Positions 1 through 8,681 of a stretch of DNA of 64,000 nucleotides are shown here, piece by piece. Each line of letters opens with the position of its first letter. The stretch's first letter is position 1. This stretch comes from Bdellovibrio sp. qaytius (lineage in GTDB: Bacteria > Bdellovibrionota > Bdellovibrionia > Bdellovibrionales > Bdellovibrionaceae): assembly GCA_004011035.1 (NCBI GenBank), contig CP025734.1:3284711-3348710 (forward strand), read 5' to 3'. Both the position numbers and the translations under genes were made by a program. The notes under the pieces are model-generated. The model had not been told where the DNA came from and searched no databases. It saw only the letters and a list, made by a program, of their open reading frames with translations.

Positions 1-2649
1 ATTTCTAGCCACCCGATTGCTAAACCAAATTTACTTTCTAAGAATGAAAAACAAACTTTGTTTGTAATCGAATTGGCCGAAAACTCTCCCGATAAATTGC
101 AGGCTTTTCAAAACTACATTGATAAGTTAGTTAAAACTAAATACTCAAATATCGATGTTCAATACGCCGGAGTGCCCTTACTACAAAATGATGTTGCTAA
201 ATTATTAAAATCTGAACTTATTCGTTCTGTACTTTTTGGCTTATTAGTTTTTGTCGGTGTCTTATTAACAATATTTGCGGGTTGGTCAGGCTTAGCGCTT
301 TCAGTTGTGAACCTTGTCTTTGTTAATGTGATCAGTTTAGGTTTGCTGGTTTTATTTGGAATTAAGCTAGATGTGTTGTTATCGACGCTTCCGGTATTAG
401 TGAGCTTGATGACCATTTCATTAACGGTTCATATTTTACTGCGCGTATCTAAGGTTGAAGAATATCAAAGCGATAACATTAAAATTAAGTTCTTAGGAAT
501 TATCGAAAATTTGCGCTCACACTTTGCAGAATACTTTTTAGCTACGTTAATGCCAGCTATCGGTTTTTTAATGTTAATGACTTCAGATATCGGCATTATT
601 TATAAATACGGGCAATCGGTTGCGACTGTGATCGTATTAAGTTGGTTTTTATCGCAGTTATTTATGATACCTGCTTTATTGTTTTTACCTAAAGTAGTTT
701 TACGAGCATGGTCTTCTAAAAAAGCTTTTTGGAGTTTACGTTTACTCAAATACGGCCAACCAGTGATTGCCACTACATATAGTCTGTTCATTTTTGGCTT
801 TATCGGGTTTTTCTTTTTAAATTGGAATACACGTCTATTTGATGATCTTCCGAAAGATAGCGCTACACGAATCAACACTGAAAAAATCGATTCAATGTTT
901 GGTGGTACAATTCCTGTTTCTATCGTTTTATTCGGACAAGAAAAAACTTGGGTTGACCCTCAAGCGATGCAGAATCTTGATCTGTTATCTAAAGACCTAA
1001 AAAAATTAGAGTCTGTAGGATCAGTTATTTCTACCGCTGATTTATTAAAAAAATCTTCGCTGAAGGGTTCACGTTTACCGGCAACGGCGGCCGAGGCTTC
1101 TGAATCGTTATTTTTATTTTCGATGGCCGAAAAAGACCCGACGGCTTCTTATTTAAATCAGTTAAATCATTTAACTCGCTTAGAACTGCGCTTAAAAGAT
1201 ACCCCGTTCTATACACAGCAAAGTGATATAGAAAAATCTAAATATTTGATTCAAAAGTATTTTCCGAATATGCGCTATAACATTTCAGGTATGGGCGTAA
1301 GTGCACATCAATTAAATTCTGAAATGTCAAAAGAGCTTATTTTTAGTTTCTGGCATGCCATTGTGGTCATTGGCTTTATTTTAGTTTTCGTCTTTCGCTC
1401 TTATAAGTGGGCTTTGATTGCATGCTTACCTAATTTTGTGCCGCCACTTGCGTTAATTATTATGTTAGCTATATCACGTACTCCAGTGAAGCCAAGCGTT
1501 GCAATTATCTTTTCAATAGCGATTGGCTTAGCATTTTCTAATACGGTGTACTTGCTAGGTAAGCTTAAAAAAGTAATTAAAGAAAAAAATCTGATAGACT
1601 ATTTACCCGTTAAGTCTATGCTAGTTTCAGAGATGATTCCTTGTTTGTTAGCTACGGTGTTAGTTGCTTCAGGTTTTATCGTTTTCACTTTTTCATACTT
1701 TGAAATGAATAAGATTTTTGGAGTTTATATGATTCTGTCAATTTTTGCTGGTGCGTTTGCAGATTTATTATTTTTACCAACATTTATTAAACGTTATCCA
1801 AAATTTTTATTACAAAAACAAACGATGCTGCCTTCAAAAACTATTACCGCAACAGTTTGTACTTTCATTTTAGTGATCGTATTTACGCAAAAATCATTTT
1901 CAGCTCCCGCGCAGGCTGCGGTTCAGCCAAAGGCTGCTCAGCCGGCAGCAACAGTTGATGTTGATACCTTGTTAAAAAAATCAAAGTCGTTAATTGCCAG
2001 CAAAGATGACGTTGCCGATGTAACAATGAGAATTATTGAAAAAGATGGTTCAGTGAAAGAACGCTCTATGCAAATCAAACGTAAGTTTGGCGAAAAGCAT
2101 ATGACACTTGTTCGCATGAAGGCTCCCGCTGATCTTAAGGGCACAGCTTTATTAAATGTGATCGAAGGTGGCGAAGAAAACCAGTGGCTATATTTACCAT
2201 CAAGCAAACAAGTTCGCCGCATCATGGGTCAGCAAAATAAAAAAGCTGGAGTTTTAGGCTCTGAACTTACTCCTGAAGATTTAGATATCACGACAGTAAA
2301 AGGCTCAAAAGCTACGCTTGTTAAAGAAATGAAAATCGGCGATCAAGATTTTGCCTTAATTGAAATCAAATCTAATTCGAACACGACAGAATATTCTAAA
2401 GCGCTTGTTTTAGTGTCACTGAAAAGCAGCTTACCTTCTCGTCTTGAGTACTATGATAAGCAAAATAAAGCTGTTAAACGCGTCGATTTTGAAAATTACA
2501 TTCTAGTTGGCGGAGCCTATCGCGCTCAGTCAATCAAGGTGCGCAATTTAGTTAATAAAAGAGGCACAGATTTGATTCTTTCAAACATCAAATCTAACTC
2601 AGGTCTGTCTGAAGATGAGTTTTCACAGCGCGCATTATCACGAGAGTAA
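1..2649 (+). CDS. RND/MMPL-type exporter fused to a LolA-like periplasmic domain (5' partial)
   Basis: The frame is open from base 1, so the start lies upstream of the window; 882 residues are visible. What remains of the exporter has two groups of membrane helices, at about nt 214-780 and 1340-1790, separated by a periplasmic domain (about nt 830-1320). This is the repeated layout of RND/MMPL transporters lacking the first helix and part of the first loop. After the last transporter helix comes an extra hydrophobic segment (about nt 1846-1900) that looks like a signal peptide ending in SFSA. A domain of about 230 residues follows (nt 1950-2649) resembling outer-membrane lipoprotein-sorting (LolA-like) proteins, with motifs such as WLYLPSSKQVRRI. 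In many bacteria these two proteins are separate neighbouring genes. The likely role is moving a lipid or lipoprotein from the inner membrane to the outer membrane; the substrate is unknown. pccB follows 72 nt later. Confidence 0.75.
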   Translation: MSSHPIAKPNLLSKNEKQTLFVIELAENSPDKLQAFQNYIDKLVKTKYSNIDVQYAGVPLLQNDVAKLLKSELIRSVLFGLLVFVGVLLTIFAGWSGLALSVVNLVFVNVISLGLLVLFGIKLDVLLSTLPVLVSLMTISLTVHILLRVSKVEEYQSDNIKIKFLGIIENLRSHFAEYFLATLMPAIGFLMLMTSDIGIIYKYGQSVATVIVLSWFLSQLFMIPALLFLPKVVLRAWSSKKAFWSLRLLKYGQPVIATTYSLFIFGFIGFFFLNWNTRLFDDLPKDSATRINTEKIDSMFGGTIPVSIVLFGQEKTWVDPQAMQNLDLLSKDLKKLESVGSVISTADLLKKSSLKGSRLPATAAEASESLFLFSMAEKDPTASYLNQLNHLTRLELRLKDTPFYTQQSDIEKSKYLIQKYFPNMRYNISGMGVSAHQLNSEMSKELIFSFWHAIVVIGFILVFVFRSYKWALIACLPNFVPPLALIIMLAISRTPVKPSVAIIFSIAIGLAFSNTVYLLGKLKKVIKEKNLIDYLPVKSMLVSEMIPCLLATVLVASGFIVFTFSYFEMNKIFGVYMILSIFAGAFADLLFLPTFIKRYPKFLLQKQTMLPSKTITATVCTFILVIVFTQKSFSAPAQAAVQPKAAQPAATVDVDTLLKKSKSLIASKDDVADVTMRIIEKDGSVKERSMQIKRKFGEKHMTLVRMKAPADLKGTALLNVIEGGEENQWLYLPSSKQVRRIMGQQNKKAGVLGSELTPEDLDITTVKGSKATLVKEMKIGDQDFALIEIKSNSNTTEYSKALVLVSLKSSLPSRLEYYDKQNKAVKRVDFENYILVGGAYRAQSIKVRNLVNKRGTDLILSNIKSNSGLSEDEFSQRALSRE

Positions 2650-2721
2650 AAGCACTAAAAAGTTTGTTTCTTGCAAAATACTTATGGTAAATTCTCACTC
2701 TTAGAGAGAGGTCATTTACCT

Positions 2722-4281
2722 ATGTCAGAAAATATAATGCAGCTTAAGATTCAAGATCTTGAAAAAAGAAACGACAAAGCCTTTGCTGGCGGTGGCGCAG
2801 ATAAAATTGCAAAACACAAACAAGGTGGAAGATTAACAGCGCGTGAACGTGTTGAAATTTTACTTGATCCAGGTAGCTTTGTTGAAACAGATCGCTTTAT
2901 GACCCATCGTTGTACTAACTTCGGTATGGAAAAAAACAAAGTTCCAGGTGATGGCATCATCACTGGTTACGGCCGCATCAACGGAAAATTAATTTATCTT
3001 TCATCGCAAGATTTCACTGTAAGCGGTGGAACTATGTCTCGCACACAAGCAAACAAAATTTGTAAAGTGATGGACTTAGCTCTTAAAAACGGAGCTCCGT
3101 TTATTTCAATCAACGATTCAGGTGGAGCACGTATTCAAGAAGGTATCGAATCACTTGGTGGTTACGCTGATATCTTTACTCGAAACGTTTTATCTTCGGG
3201 TGTGATTCCGCAAATTACAGCAATCATGGGGCCGTGCGCTGGTGGTGCTGTTTATTCTCCGGCAATTACTGATTTCGTTTTCATGGTTGAAAAAACGTCT
3301 TACATGTTTGTGACTGGTCCTGATGTTATTAAAACTGTAACTCACGAAGATGTGACTAAAGAAGATTTAGGTGGAGCGGCGACGCATTCACAAAAATCAG
3401 GTGTATGTCATTTCACAGCAAATGATGATAAACACTGTTTATTATTAATTCGTGAATTAATGAACTTCATCCCGTCTAACAATTTAGATGATTCTCCGAC
3501 TTTAGGAACTAAAGATACTCCAGATCGTATCAATGAAGCTTTGAATACTTTAATTCCTGATAATCCAAAAAAACCTTACGACATGCTTTCAGTGATTTCT
3601 GAAGTTGTGGATGAAGGTTACTTCTTAGAAGTTCACAAAAATTTCGCGCAAAATATTATCGTAGGTTACGCCCGTATGAACGGTCGTCCTGTCGGTATCG
3701 TAGCCAACCAACCGCAAATTTTAGCGGGTTGTTTAAATATCGATGCTTCTAGAAAAGCGGCGCGCTTTATTCGTTTTTGTGATGCTTTTAATATTCCATT
3801 AGTTTCATTCGTTGACGTACCAGGTTTCTTGCCGGGCCGCGATCAAGAGTGGAATGGTATTATCACTCATGGTGCAAAACTTCTTTATGCTTATGCTGAA
3901 GCGACTGTTCCGAAAGTTACAGTTATTACACGTAAAGCTTACGGCGGTGCTTACATCGTTATGGGTTCGAAATTATTACGTTCAGATGTGAACTTAGCTT
4001 ACCCGTCTGCAGAAATCGCGGTTATGGGAGCTGAAGGTGCAGTAAATATTATTCACCGTGAGAAAATCGCGAAAGCGGCTGACCCTGCGGCTGAAAAAGC
4101 AAAATTAACTGCTGAATATGAAACAATGTTTTCTAATCCGTATGTTTCTGCAGATCTTGGCTACACTGATGAAGTGATCGAACCTGCATTAACTCGTAAA
4201 CGTGTAATTGATTCTTTGGAAATGCTTCGCAATAAACGCGAAATGAATCCACCGAAAAAACACGGTAACATTCCCCTTTAG
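2722..4281 (+). CDS. pccB: Acyl-CoA (propionyl-CoA) carboxylase carboxyltransferase (beta) subunit
   Basis: 519 residues, full length for the family. It transfers the carboxyl group from carboxybiotin to an acyl-CoA, probably propionyl-CoA, giving methylmalonyl-CoA in the cytosol. The oxyanion-hole motifs SGGARIQEG (about residue 132) and [12 protein letters not shown] (about 171) and a later AYGGAY stretch are typical. The C-terminus KHGNIPL closely matches the KHANIPL end of animal PccB, which favours propionyl-CoA over methylcrotonyl-CoA. ATG 2722 was chosen because AGAGAG lies about 10 nt upstream; an in-frame TTG 51 nt earlier has no such site. It is followed 11 nt later by the biotin carboxylase gene, so the two are surely co-transcribed. 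Substrate specificity is inferred from similarity only. Confidence 0.9.
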   Translation: MSENIMQLKIQDLEKRNDKAFAGGGADKIAKHKQGGRLTARERVEILLDPGSFVETDRFMTHRCTNFGMEKNKVPGDGIITGYGRINGKLIYLSSQDFTVSGGTMSRTQANKICKVMDLALKNGAPFISINDSGGARIQEGIESLGGYADIFTRNVLSSGVIPQITAIMGPCAGGAVYSPAITDFVFMVEKTSYMFVTGPDVIKTVTHEDVTKEDLGGAATHSQKSGVCHFTANDDKHCLLLIRELMNFIPSNNLDDSPTLGTKDTPDRINEALNTLIPDNPKKPYDMLSVISEVVDEGYFLEVHKNFAQNIIVGYARMNGRPVGIVANQPQILAGCLNIDASRKAARFIRFCDAFNIPLVSFVDVPGFLPGRDQEWNGIITHGAKLLYAYAEATVPKVTVITRKAYGGAYIVMGSKLLRSDVNLAYPSAEIAVMGAEGAVNIIHREKIAKAADPAAEKAKLTAEYETMFSNPYVSADLGYTDEVIEPALTRKRVIDSLEMLRNKREMNPPKKHGNIPL

Positions 4282-4292
4282 GAGCTTGAAAA

Positions 4293-5825
4293 ATGCATAG
4301 TCATGAAATTTCAACCCCACAGAATGCTCCCTTTAAAAAGATTTTAATCGCTAATCGCGGTGAAATCGCAATTCGTGTAACTCGCGCTTGTCGTGAGTTA
4401 GGAATTGCAACAGTGGCTGTATTTAGTGATGCTGACCGCGAAAGTTTACACGTGTTCTTAGCCGACGAAGCTTACCATATCGGACCAAGCCCATCGAAAG
4501 AGAGCTACTTAAATTACAGAAAAATTATCGAAGTGGCTAAAAAAGCTGGCGTCGATGCGATTCACCCTGGTTACGGTTTCTTATCTGAAAATCCAGTTTT
4601 CGTAAGAGCTTGTAAAGAAGCAGGAATTGTATTCATCGGGCCAACACCTGAAAACATGGAATCAATGGGAGATAAGTTATCTGCCAAAGCTTTAATGAAA
4701 AAAGCTGGTGTGCCATTAGTACCAGGATCTGATGGCGGCGTAGAAACTGTTGAAGAAGCTTTAGCTATTTCTAAAAAAATCGGTTTACCAATTATCATCA
4801 AAGCAACTGCTGGTGGTGGTGGTAAAGGGATGCGCGTAGTTCGTACTGAAGAAGAAATTGAAAGTGCGTTTCGCGCTTGCCGTTCTGAGGGGCAAAACTA
4901 TTTCGCAAATCCTACAGTTTATATCGAAAGATTTATTAACGATCCTAAGCATATCGAAATTCAAGTTTTCGGTGATACTCACGGCAACGTAGTTCACTTA
5001 TTCGAACGCGAATGTTCTGTACAACGTCGTCATCAAAAAATTATTGAAGAGTCTCCATCGGTAAGTGTTCCGATGGAAGTAAAGCTTAAAATGGGTGATT
5101 GCGCAGTTCGTGCGGCTAAATCAATTGGTTATGTCGGCGCTGGGACAATCGAATTTATTTTCGACAACCAAACAAAAGAATTTTTCTTCATGGAGATGAA
5201 CACGCGTCTTCAAGTAGAACATCCAATCACTGAATTAGTTATTGGTGTTGATTTAGTTAAAGAACAAATTTTTGTGGCTAAGGGTCACACATTGAGTTTC
5301 AAACAAGAAGATATCAAACAAAAAGGTCATGCGATTGAAGCGCGTATCTGTGCTGAAGATCCAACGACTTACAAACCATCACCAGGTTTAATTCGTGCTT
5401 GTCGTCATCCACAAGGACCGTTCTTACGTATCGACTCTTATGCTTACCCTGGTTATGAAGTGCCTATCTATTACGATCCAATGATTGCTAAAGTAATCAC
5501 ATGGGGTGACACACGTGAAGAAGCTATCGATCGTATGCAAAGAGCATTAGCTGAATTTGTATTAACTGGAATTAAAACAAATATTGTTTTACATCGCACG
5601 ATCTTAGGACATCCAAAGTTCTTAGATGGTTCATACACAACTCAGTTTATTGAAAAAAACTTTGAAGTGTTAGAGCCGCAAATGTTTCGCGAAGTGAATG
5701 ACAAGGTGTTCTTAATTGCGGCCGCTATTACGGCCTATGAAGACCGTAAATCAAAAGATGTGCGCAGATACAGTGTGCGCTCTAACTGGCGCAGTCTTAG
5801 CCGTAAGATTCAATTAAGAACGTAG
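4293..5825 (+). CDS. accC: Biotin carboxylase subunit of acyl-CoA carboxylase
   Basis: 510 residues. It carboxylates biotin with ATP and bicarbonate for the carboxyltransferase encoded just upstream. The order is typical: an N-terminal domain beginning KILIANRGEIAIRV, an ATP-grasp domain with glycine loop GGGGKGM (about residue 174), active-site block EMNTRLQVEH (about 302), and a C-terminal biotin carboxylase domain. Unlike animal or actinobacterial PccA, it stops after the carboxylase domain; the biotin-carrying part is the next gene. GGAG lies 8 nt before the ATG. The last 40 residues, rich in Arg/Lys/Ser, go a little beyond a standard AccC (about 450). The name pccA would also be defensible if the complex is propionyl-specific. 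Confidence 0.9.
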   Translation: MHSHEISTPQNAPFKKILIANRGEIAIRVTRACRELGIATVAVFSDADRESLHVFLADEAYHIGPSPSKESYLNYRKIIEVAKKAGVDAIHPGYGFLSENPVFVRACKEAGIVFIGPTPENMESMGDKLSAKALMKKAGVPLVPGSDGGVETVEEALAISKKIGLPIIIKATAGGGGKGMRVVRTEEEIESAFRACRSEGQNYFANPTVYIERFINDPKHIEIQVFGDTHGNVVHLFERECSVQRRHQKIIEESPSVSVPMEVKLKMGDCAVRAAKSIGYVGAGTIEFIFDNQTKEFFFMEMNTRLQVEHPITELVIGVDLVKEQIFVAKGHTLSFKQEDIKQKGHAIEARICAEDPTTYKPSPGLIRACRHPQGPFLRIDSYAYPGYEVPIYYDPMIAKVITWGDTREEAIDRMQRALAEFVLTGIKTNIVLHRTILGHPKFLDGSYTTQFIEKNFEVLEPQMFREVNDKVFLIAAAITAYEDRKSKDVRRYSVRSNWRSLSRKIQLRT

Positions 5826-5834
5826 GGATGAAGT

Positions 5835-6365
5835 ATGTATTTTGAAGCAGAACTAAAAGGTAAGAAATATAAAGTCGATGTTCATGAAGAACGCCATTCA
5901 TGGAAAGTCTCGTTACAACAAGAAGAGAAAGACTGGGTTCACTACGACATCTCTAAAACAGATTTTCAACATGCTGAAGAGTATGTGAGTTTTCTATTTG
6001 ATGGAAAATCATACTTGATCGACGTTTTAGGACAAGACACTGAGTATACGGTATTTATCCGTAACTCATTCCGCACCATCAAAATTTTCAATGATGAAAT
6101 GTTATTACATGAATCATTAAAAAAAGGTGGCGGAGCTGGTTCAAACGTCGAATTAAAAGCTGGTATGCCTGGTAAAGTGATTGAAATCTTCGTTAAAGAA
6201 GGTGACATCGTTAAAGCCGGTAAACCGTTATTAATTATGGAAGCCATGAAAATGGAAAATGAAATGCGCGCCTCATCTGATGTGAAGATCAAACAGATCT
6301 GCATCAAACAAGGTGATGCCGTTGAAAACGGAGCCGTGTTAATTAAGTTTGAAAAGCCGACATAA
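5835..6365 (+). CDS. Biotin carboxyl carrier subunit of acyl-CoA carboxylase
   Basis: 176 residues. It carries the biotin that shuttles carboxyl groups between the two preceding subunits. The biotinyl domain fills residues 105-174, with the canonical EAMKMENEM motif; Lys139 is the expected biotinylation site. Residues 1-95 form a separate beta-rich region resembling the BT linker domain of propionyl-CoA carboxylase alpha chains, which binds the carboxyltransferase core. Together with the upstream gene it corresponds to a PccA chain split in two. It starts 9 nt after accC, with GGATGAAGT before the ATG, and is followed directly by a strong terminator, so it is the last gene of the operon. Confidence 0.88.
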   Translation: MYFEAELKGKKYKVDVHEERHSWKVSLQQEEKDWVHYDISKTDFQHAEEYVSFLFDGKSYLIDVLGQDTEYTVFIRNSFRTIKIFNDEMLLHESLKKGGGAGSNVELKAGMPGKVIEIFVKEGDIVKAGKPLLIMEAMKMENEMRASSDVKIKQICIKQGDAVENGAVLIKFEKPT

Positions 6366-6372
6366 ACGAAAT

Positions 6373-6397
6373 AGCTCCTTAACCGGAGCTTTTTTTT
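6373..6397 (+). terminator. Rho-independent terminator of the carboxylase operon
   Basis: Perfect 6-bp stem AGCTCC/GGAGCT with a 6-nt loop, followed by seven T residues, starting 8 nt after the biotin carrier stop codon. Its T-tract overlaps the stop codon of the converging histidine kinase gene. Confidence 0.85.
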
Positions 6398-7751
6398 AGC
6401 TTTTTTCTTTAGCTAATTGAATATTAAAGACTGTGCCTTCATCTATTTTTGAAAACACTTCGATCTTGCCGCCCCATTCACGCACTTTATTAAAGGCGTG
6501 ATAGGTTCCAAGCCCGCTACCACTACCTGTAGTGGTAATGTCTTTACCCTGACTAAATTTTTGATTTTGCCCTAACTGAGCTATCGTATCAGCAGTCATT
6601 CCGCGCCCGTTGTCCTGAATAAAAATTGAAACAGTGTCAGGATAAATACGAACACCCACCATAATTTTACCAGAACCATCGATTAAGGCCTCGATTGAAT
6701 TGTTCACAAGATTAGAAAAGATTCTTGCGAAATCACCAGCATGCACACGAGACCACGCGGCCTCAGTACCGTCGATGTTCACTTCAAATGTTATTTTAGC
6801 GTTGTCATGAAATTGAGTTTTTTTCTCGAGCACTATTTCTTCGACGATTTTTGAGATGTTAACTGGTTTTATCTCTAAGGCGATATCGCCATTAAAGTTT
6901 TTACCCGTAGCTAGTAGCTCGTTGGCGATTTCATTAATTCTAGATATCGCACTTTGAAATACAGCTTTTTTTTCATCAGCTAACATCGCATCACTCGCTA
7001 ATATATTAAGTGAACTTAAGGGTGAGCGAATATCATGTGCCACTTGCGCTGCTACTTTATTTAAAGCTTCTTGTTGGGCTAATATAACAACGCGTTTTTC
7101 TGCTGCATTTAATCTTTGAAATAACTGAGAAAATTCATGCTCTAAAACGTCGATTTCTGAAAACCCTGAACTAATTAAGCCTTCGACTTTTAGATCTGTT
7201 TGTACTTTTGATATTCCACGAAATGTCGTGCTGATAAGTTCAAGAGGATGACTTAATGTTTTGCCGATTTTACCTAACTCACTTCGCATAAATAGAGCTA
7301 TGCAAAGCCCGACAAAAAGCACTGGCAAAAAAACCATTAAAATAACCGACCATGAAATTTGATAAGTCCATACAACAGTATATGAAGGGCCGCCACTGAC
7401 ACTAATTTTAACAGAATCATTGCCAATAGGAATAGACATTGAAGATTTAGGAACTGAGCTAGCAATGATTTTGCCATCATCCGCTTTTAAAGCCACTTCT
7501 CGAATTGATTCTGAATATGCGATTGTATTGATATTTCTTTGTGTCTCGACAAAGTTATTTGATAGCAAAAGATAACTTATATATGACTTTTGCGTTTCGA
7601 CAGTGTGAGCGGCTTCTCTTTGAGTAACCGTTTTTAAAGACCACAGTAATAACGGCAGTCCAAATAATACTGTGAATAAGCTGGCACGAACAAACGCGTG
7701 TTTTTCGTGCGCTATTAAGTGTTCTTTAACTGTTTTAGAATTTGATGGCAT
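6396..7751 (-). CDS. Membrane-bound sensor histidine kinase
   Basis: 451 residues. Transmembrane segments near residues 24-40 and 134-154 flank a small periplasmic sensor region of about 90 residues. After a linker that may act as a HAMP-like coil, the phosphoacceptor block is AAQVAHDIRSPLSSL, with His239. The ATP-binding domain has N-box NNSIEAL, G1 DNGRGM and G2 GSGSGLGTYHA. It should autophosphorylate on His239 and pass phosphate to a response regulator, but no regulator gene is adjacent, so it is an orphan kinase. The downstream unknown secreted protein gene lies 6 nt upstream in the same direction, suggesting a two-gene unit. The signal sensed cannot be read from the sequence. Confidence 0.85.
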   Translation of the reverse strand: MPSNSKTVKEHLIAHEKHAFVRASLFTVLFGLPLLLWSLKTVTQREAAHTVETQKSYISYLLLSNNFVETQRNINTIAYSESIREVALKADDGKIIASSVPKSSMSIPIGNDSVKISVSGGPSYTVVWTYQISWSVILMVFLPVLFVGLCIALFMRSELGKIGKTLSHPLELISTTFRGISKVQTDLKVEGLISSGFSEIDVLEHEFSQLFQRLNAAEKRVVILAQQEALNKVAAQVAHDIRSPLSSLNILASDAMLADEKKAVFQSAISRINEIANELLATGKNFNGDIALEIKPVNISKIVEEIVLEKKTQFHDNAKITFEVNIDGTEAAWSRVHAGDFARIFSNLVNNSIEALIDGSGKIMVGVRIYPDTVSIFIQDNGRGMTADTIAQLGQNQKFSQGKDITTTGSGSGLGTYHAFNKVREWGGKIEVFSKIDEGTVFNIQLAKEKS

Positions 7752-7757
7752 AGCTCA

Positions 7758-8501
7758 TTATAAAGCTGAAAAATTACCTGCGCCATCAATTTCGTACGAG
7801 TAAGACTGTGTTTCTGTTTTTAAGACCGTAGAGACAGTCCAGTTAATATTGATGATCATGCCCGCTAAAGGATTTTCTGAAGTTCCTTTGTTGTAAACTG
7901 ATTCAACCGCAGCTTGTACATTGAATGTATACATATAGGCCGTTTTAAATTCTTGCGGTTCTACTGATACGTAACCGATGTATTTACCTTGGCCTTTATA
8001 ACTTCCGCCACTTAAGTAAATAATTTTATAAACTAACTTTGCGACTTCGACACCATACACATTTTTATATGTGATTTCGTAATACTTAGACTGGGGGCTT
8101 TTCCAACCTTCGAGTTGTTGCCAAGCTGTAATGTTTTGTGGAACCGCATTAGCTTTTGCTTTTTGAAAGCTAGCTACTGGTTTACCTTTTTCTAAAACTG
8201 TCCAAATTTTTGTTCCGATATTAATTATTTTATCTACGATAATTTCAGCTTGAGTTAATTGACCGATCACTTGATTAAGTGGGCCGACACCAATATCACC
8301 GGCTGTTGCCTGACTGGTATATGCGGATTTTTCTAATTTAAATTTATTTTTATTTTGATATTTTTCGGTGACATCACGAACTTCGACATTCAACGGAGTT
8401 AATTGATCCATCATCTCTTGCGAGATATCACGCGGATCAGCTGCGTTGGCTAAGATAGGTAGAGCAAGGCTTGCGAGAACAATAATCGTTAAAAACTTCA
8501 T
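7758..8501 (-). CDS. Secreted protein of unknown function
   Basis: 247 residues; no family recognised. It begins with a clear signal peptide (Lys, a hydrophobic run, then an LANA cleavage site near residue 20), so the mature protein is periplasmic or secreted. ATG 8501 is preceded by the strong ribosome site GGGGGAA; an upstream in-frame ATG at 8531 has none and would put a polar tail before the signal peptide. The mature part is mixed alpha/beta, with aromatic-rich strands in the C-terminal half (for example YKIIYLSGGSYKGQGKYIGY), and no cysteines after the signal. It is 6 nt ahead of a histidine kinase gene in the same direction, so it could be linked to that kinase's signal, but this is only positional. 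Confidence 0.7.
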   Translation of the reverse strand: MKFLTIIVLASLALPILANAADPRDISQEMMDQLTPLNVEVRDVTEKYQNKNKFKLEKSAYTSQATAGDIGVGPLNQVIGQLTQAEIIVDKIINIGTKIWTVLEKGKPVASFQKAKANAVPQNITAWQQLEGWKSPQSKYYEITYKNVYGVEVAKLVYKIIYLSGGSYKGQGKYIGYVSVEPQEFKTAYMYTFNVQAAVESVYNKGTSENPLAGMIININWTVSTVLKTETQSYSYEIDGAGNFSAL

Positions 8502-8681
8502 ACATTCCCCCTGTGGATGTAGGGCCAACATACGACTGTGTGTTCATTTTTATCAATGAAGTTTATTAAGAATTGTAAACAATAAACGATCGTCAAAAAA
8601 ATTGTCACCTCTGGTAAACGCATGCCAAACGGCTGGCACACTCAATGCTTTACACTTCTTTTCTGCAAGGAAATTTCATCG

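Noticed and set aside
2671..2721. A longer pccB starting at TTG 2671
   Set aside because: No ribosome site there and residues unlike PccB; ATG 2722 has one and matches the family start.
5966..6307. Open frame opposite the biotin carrier gene
   Set aside because: Overlaps a certain gene completely, and its translation has no family features.
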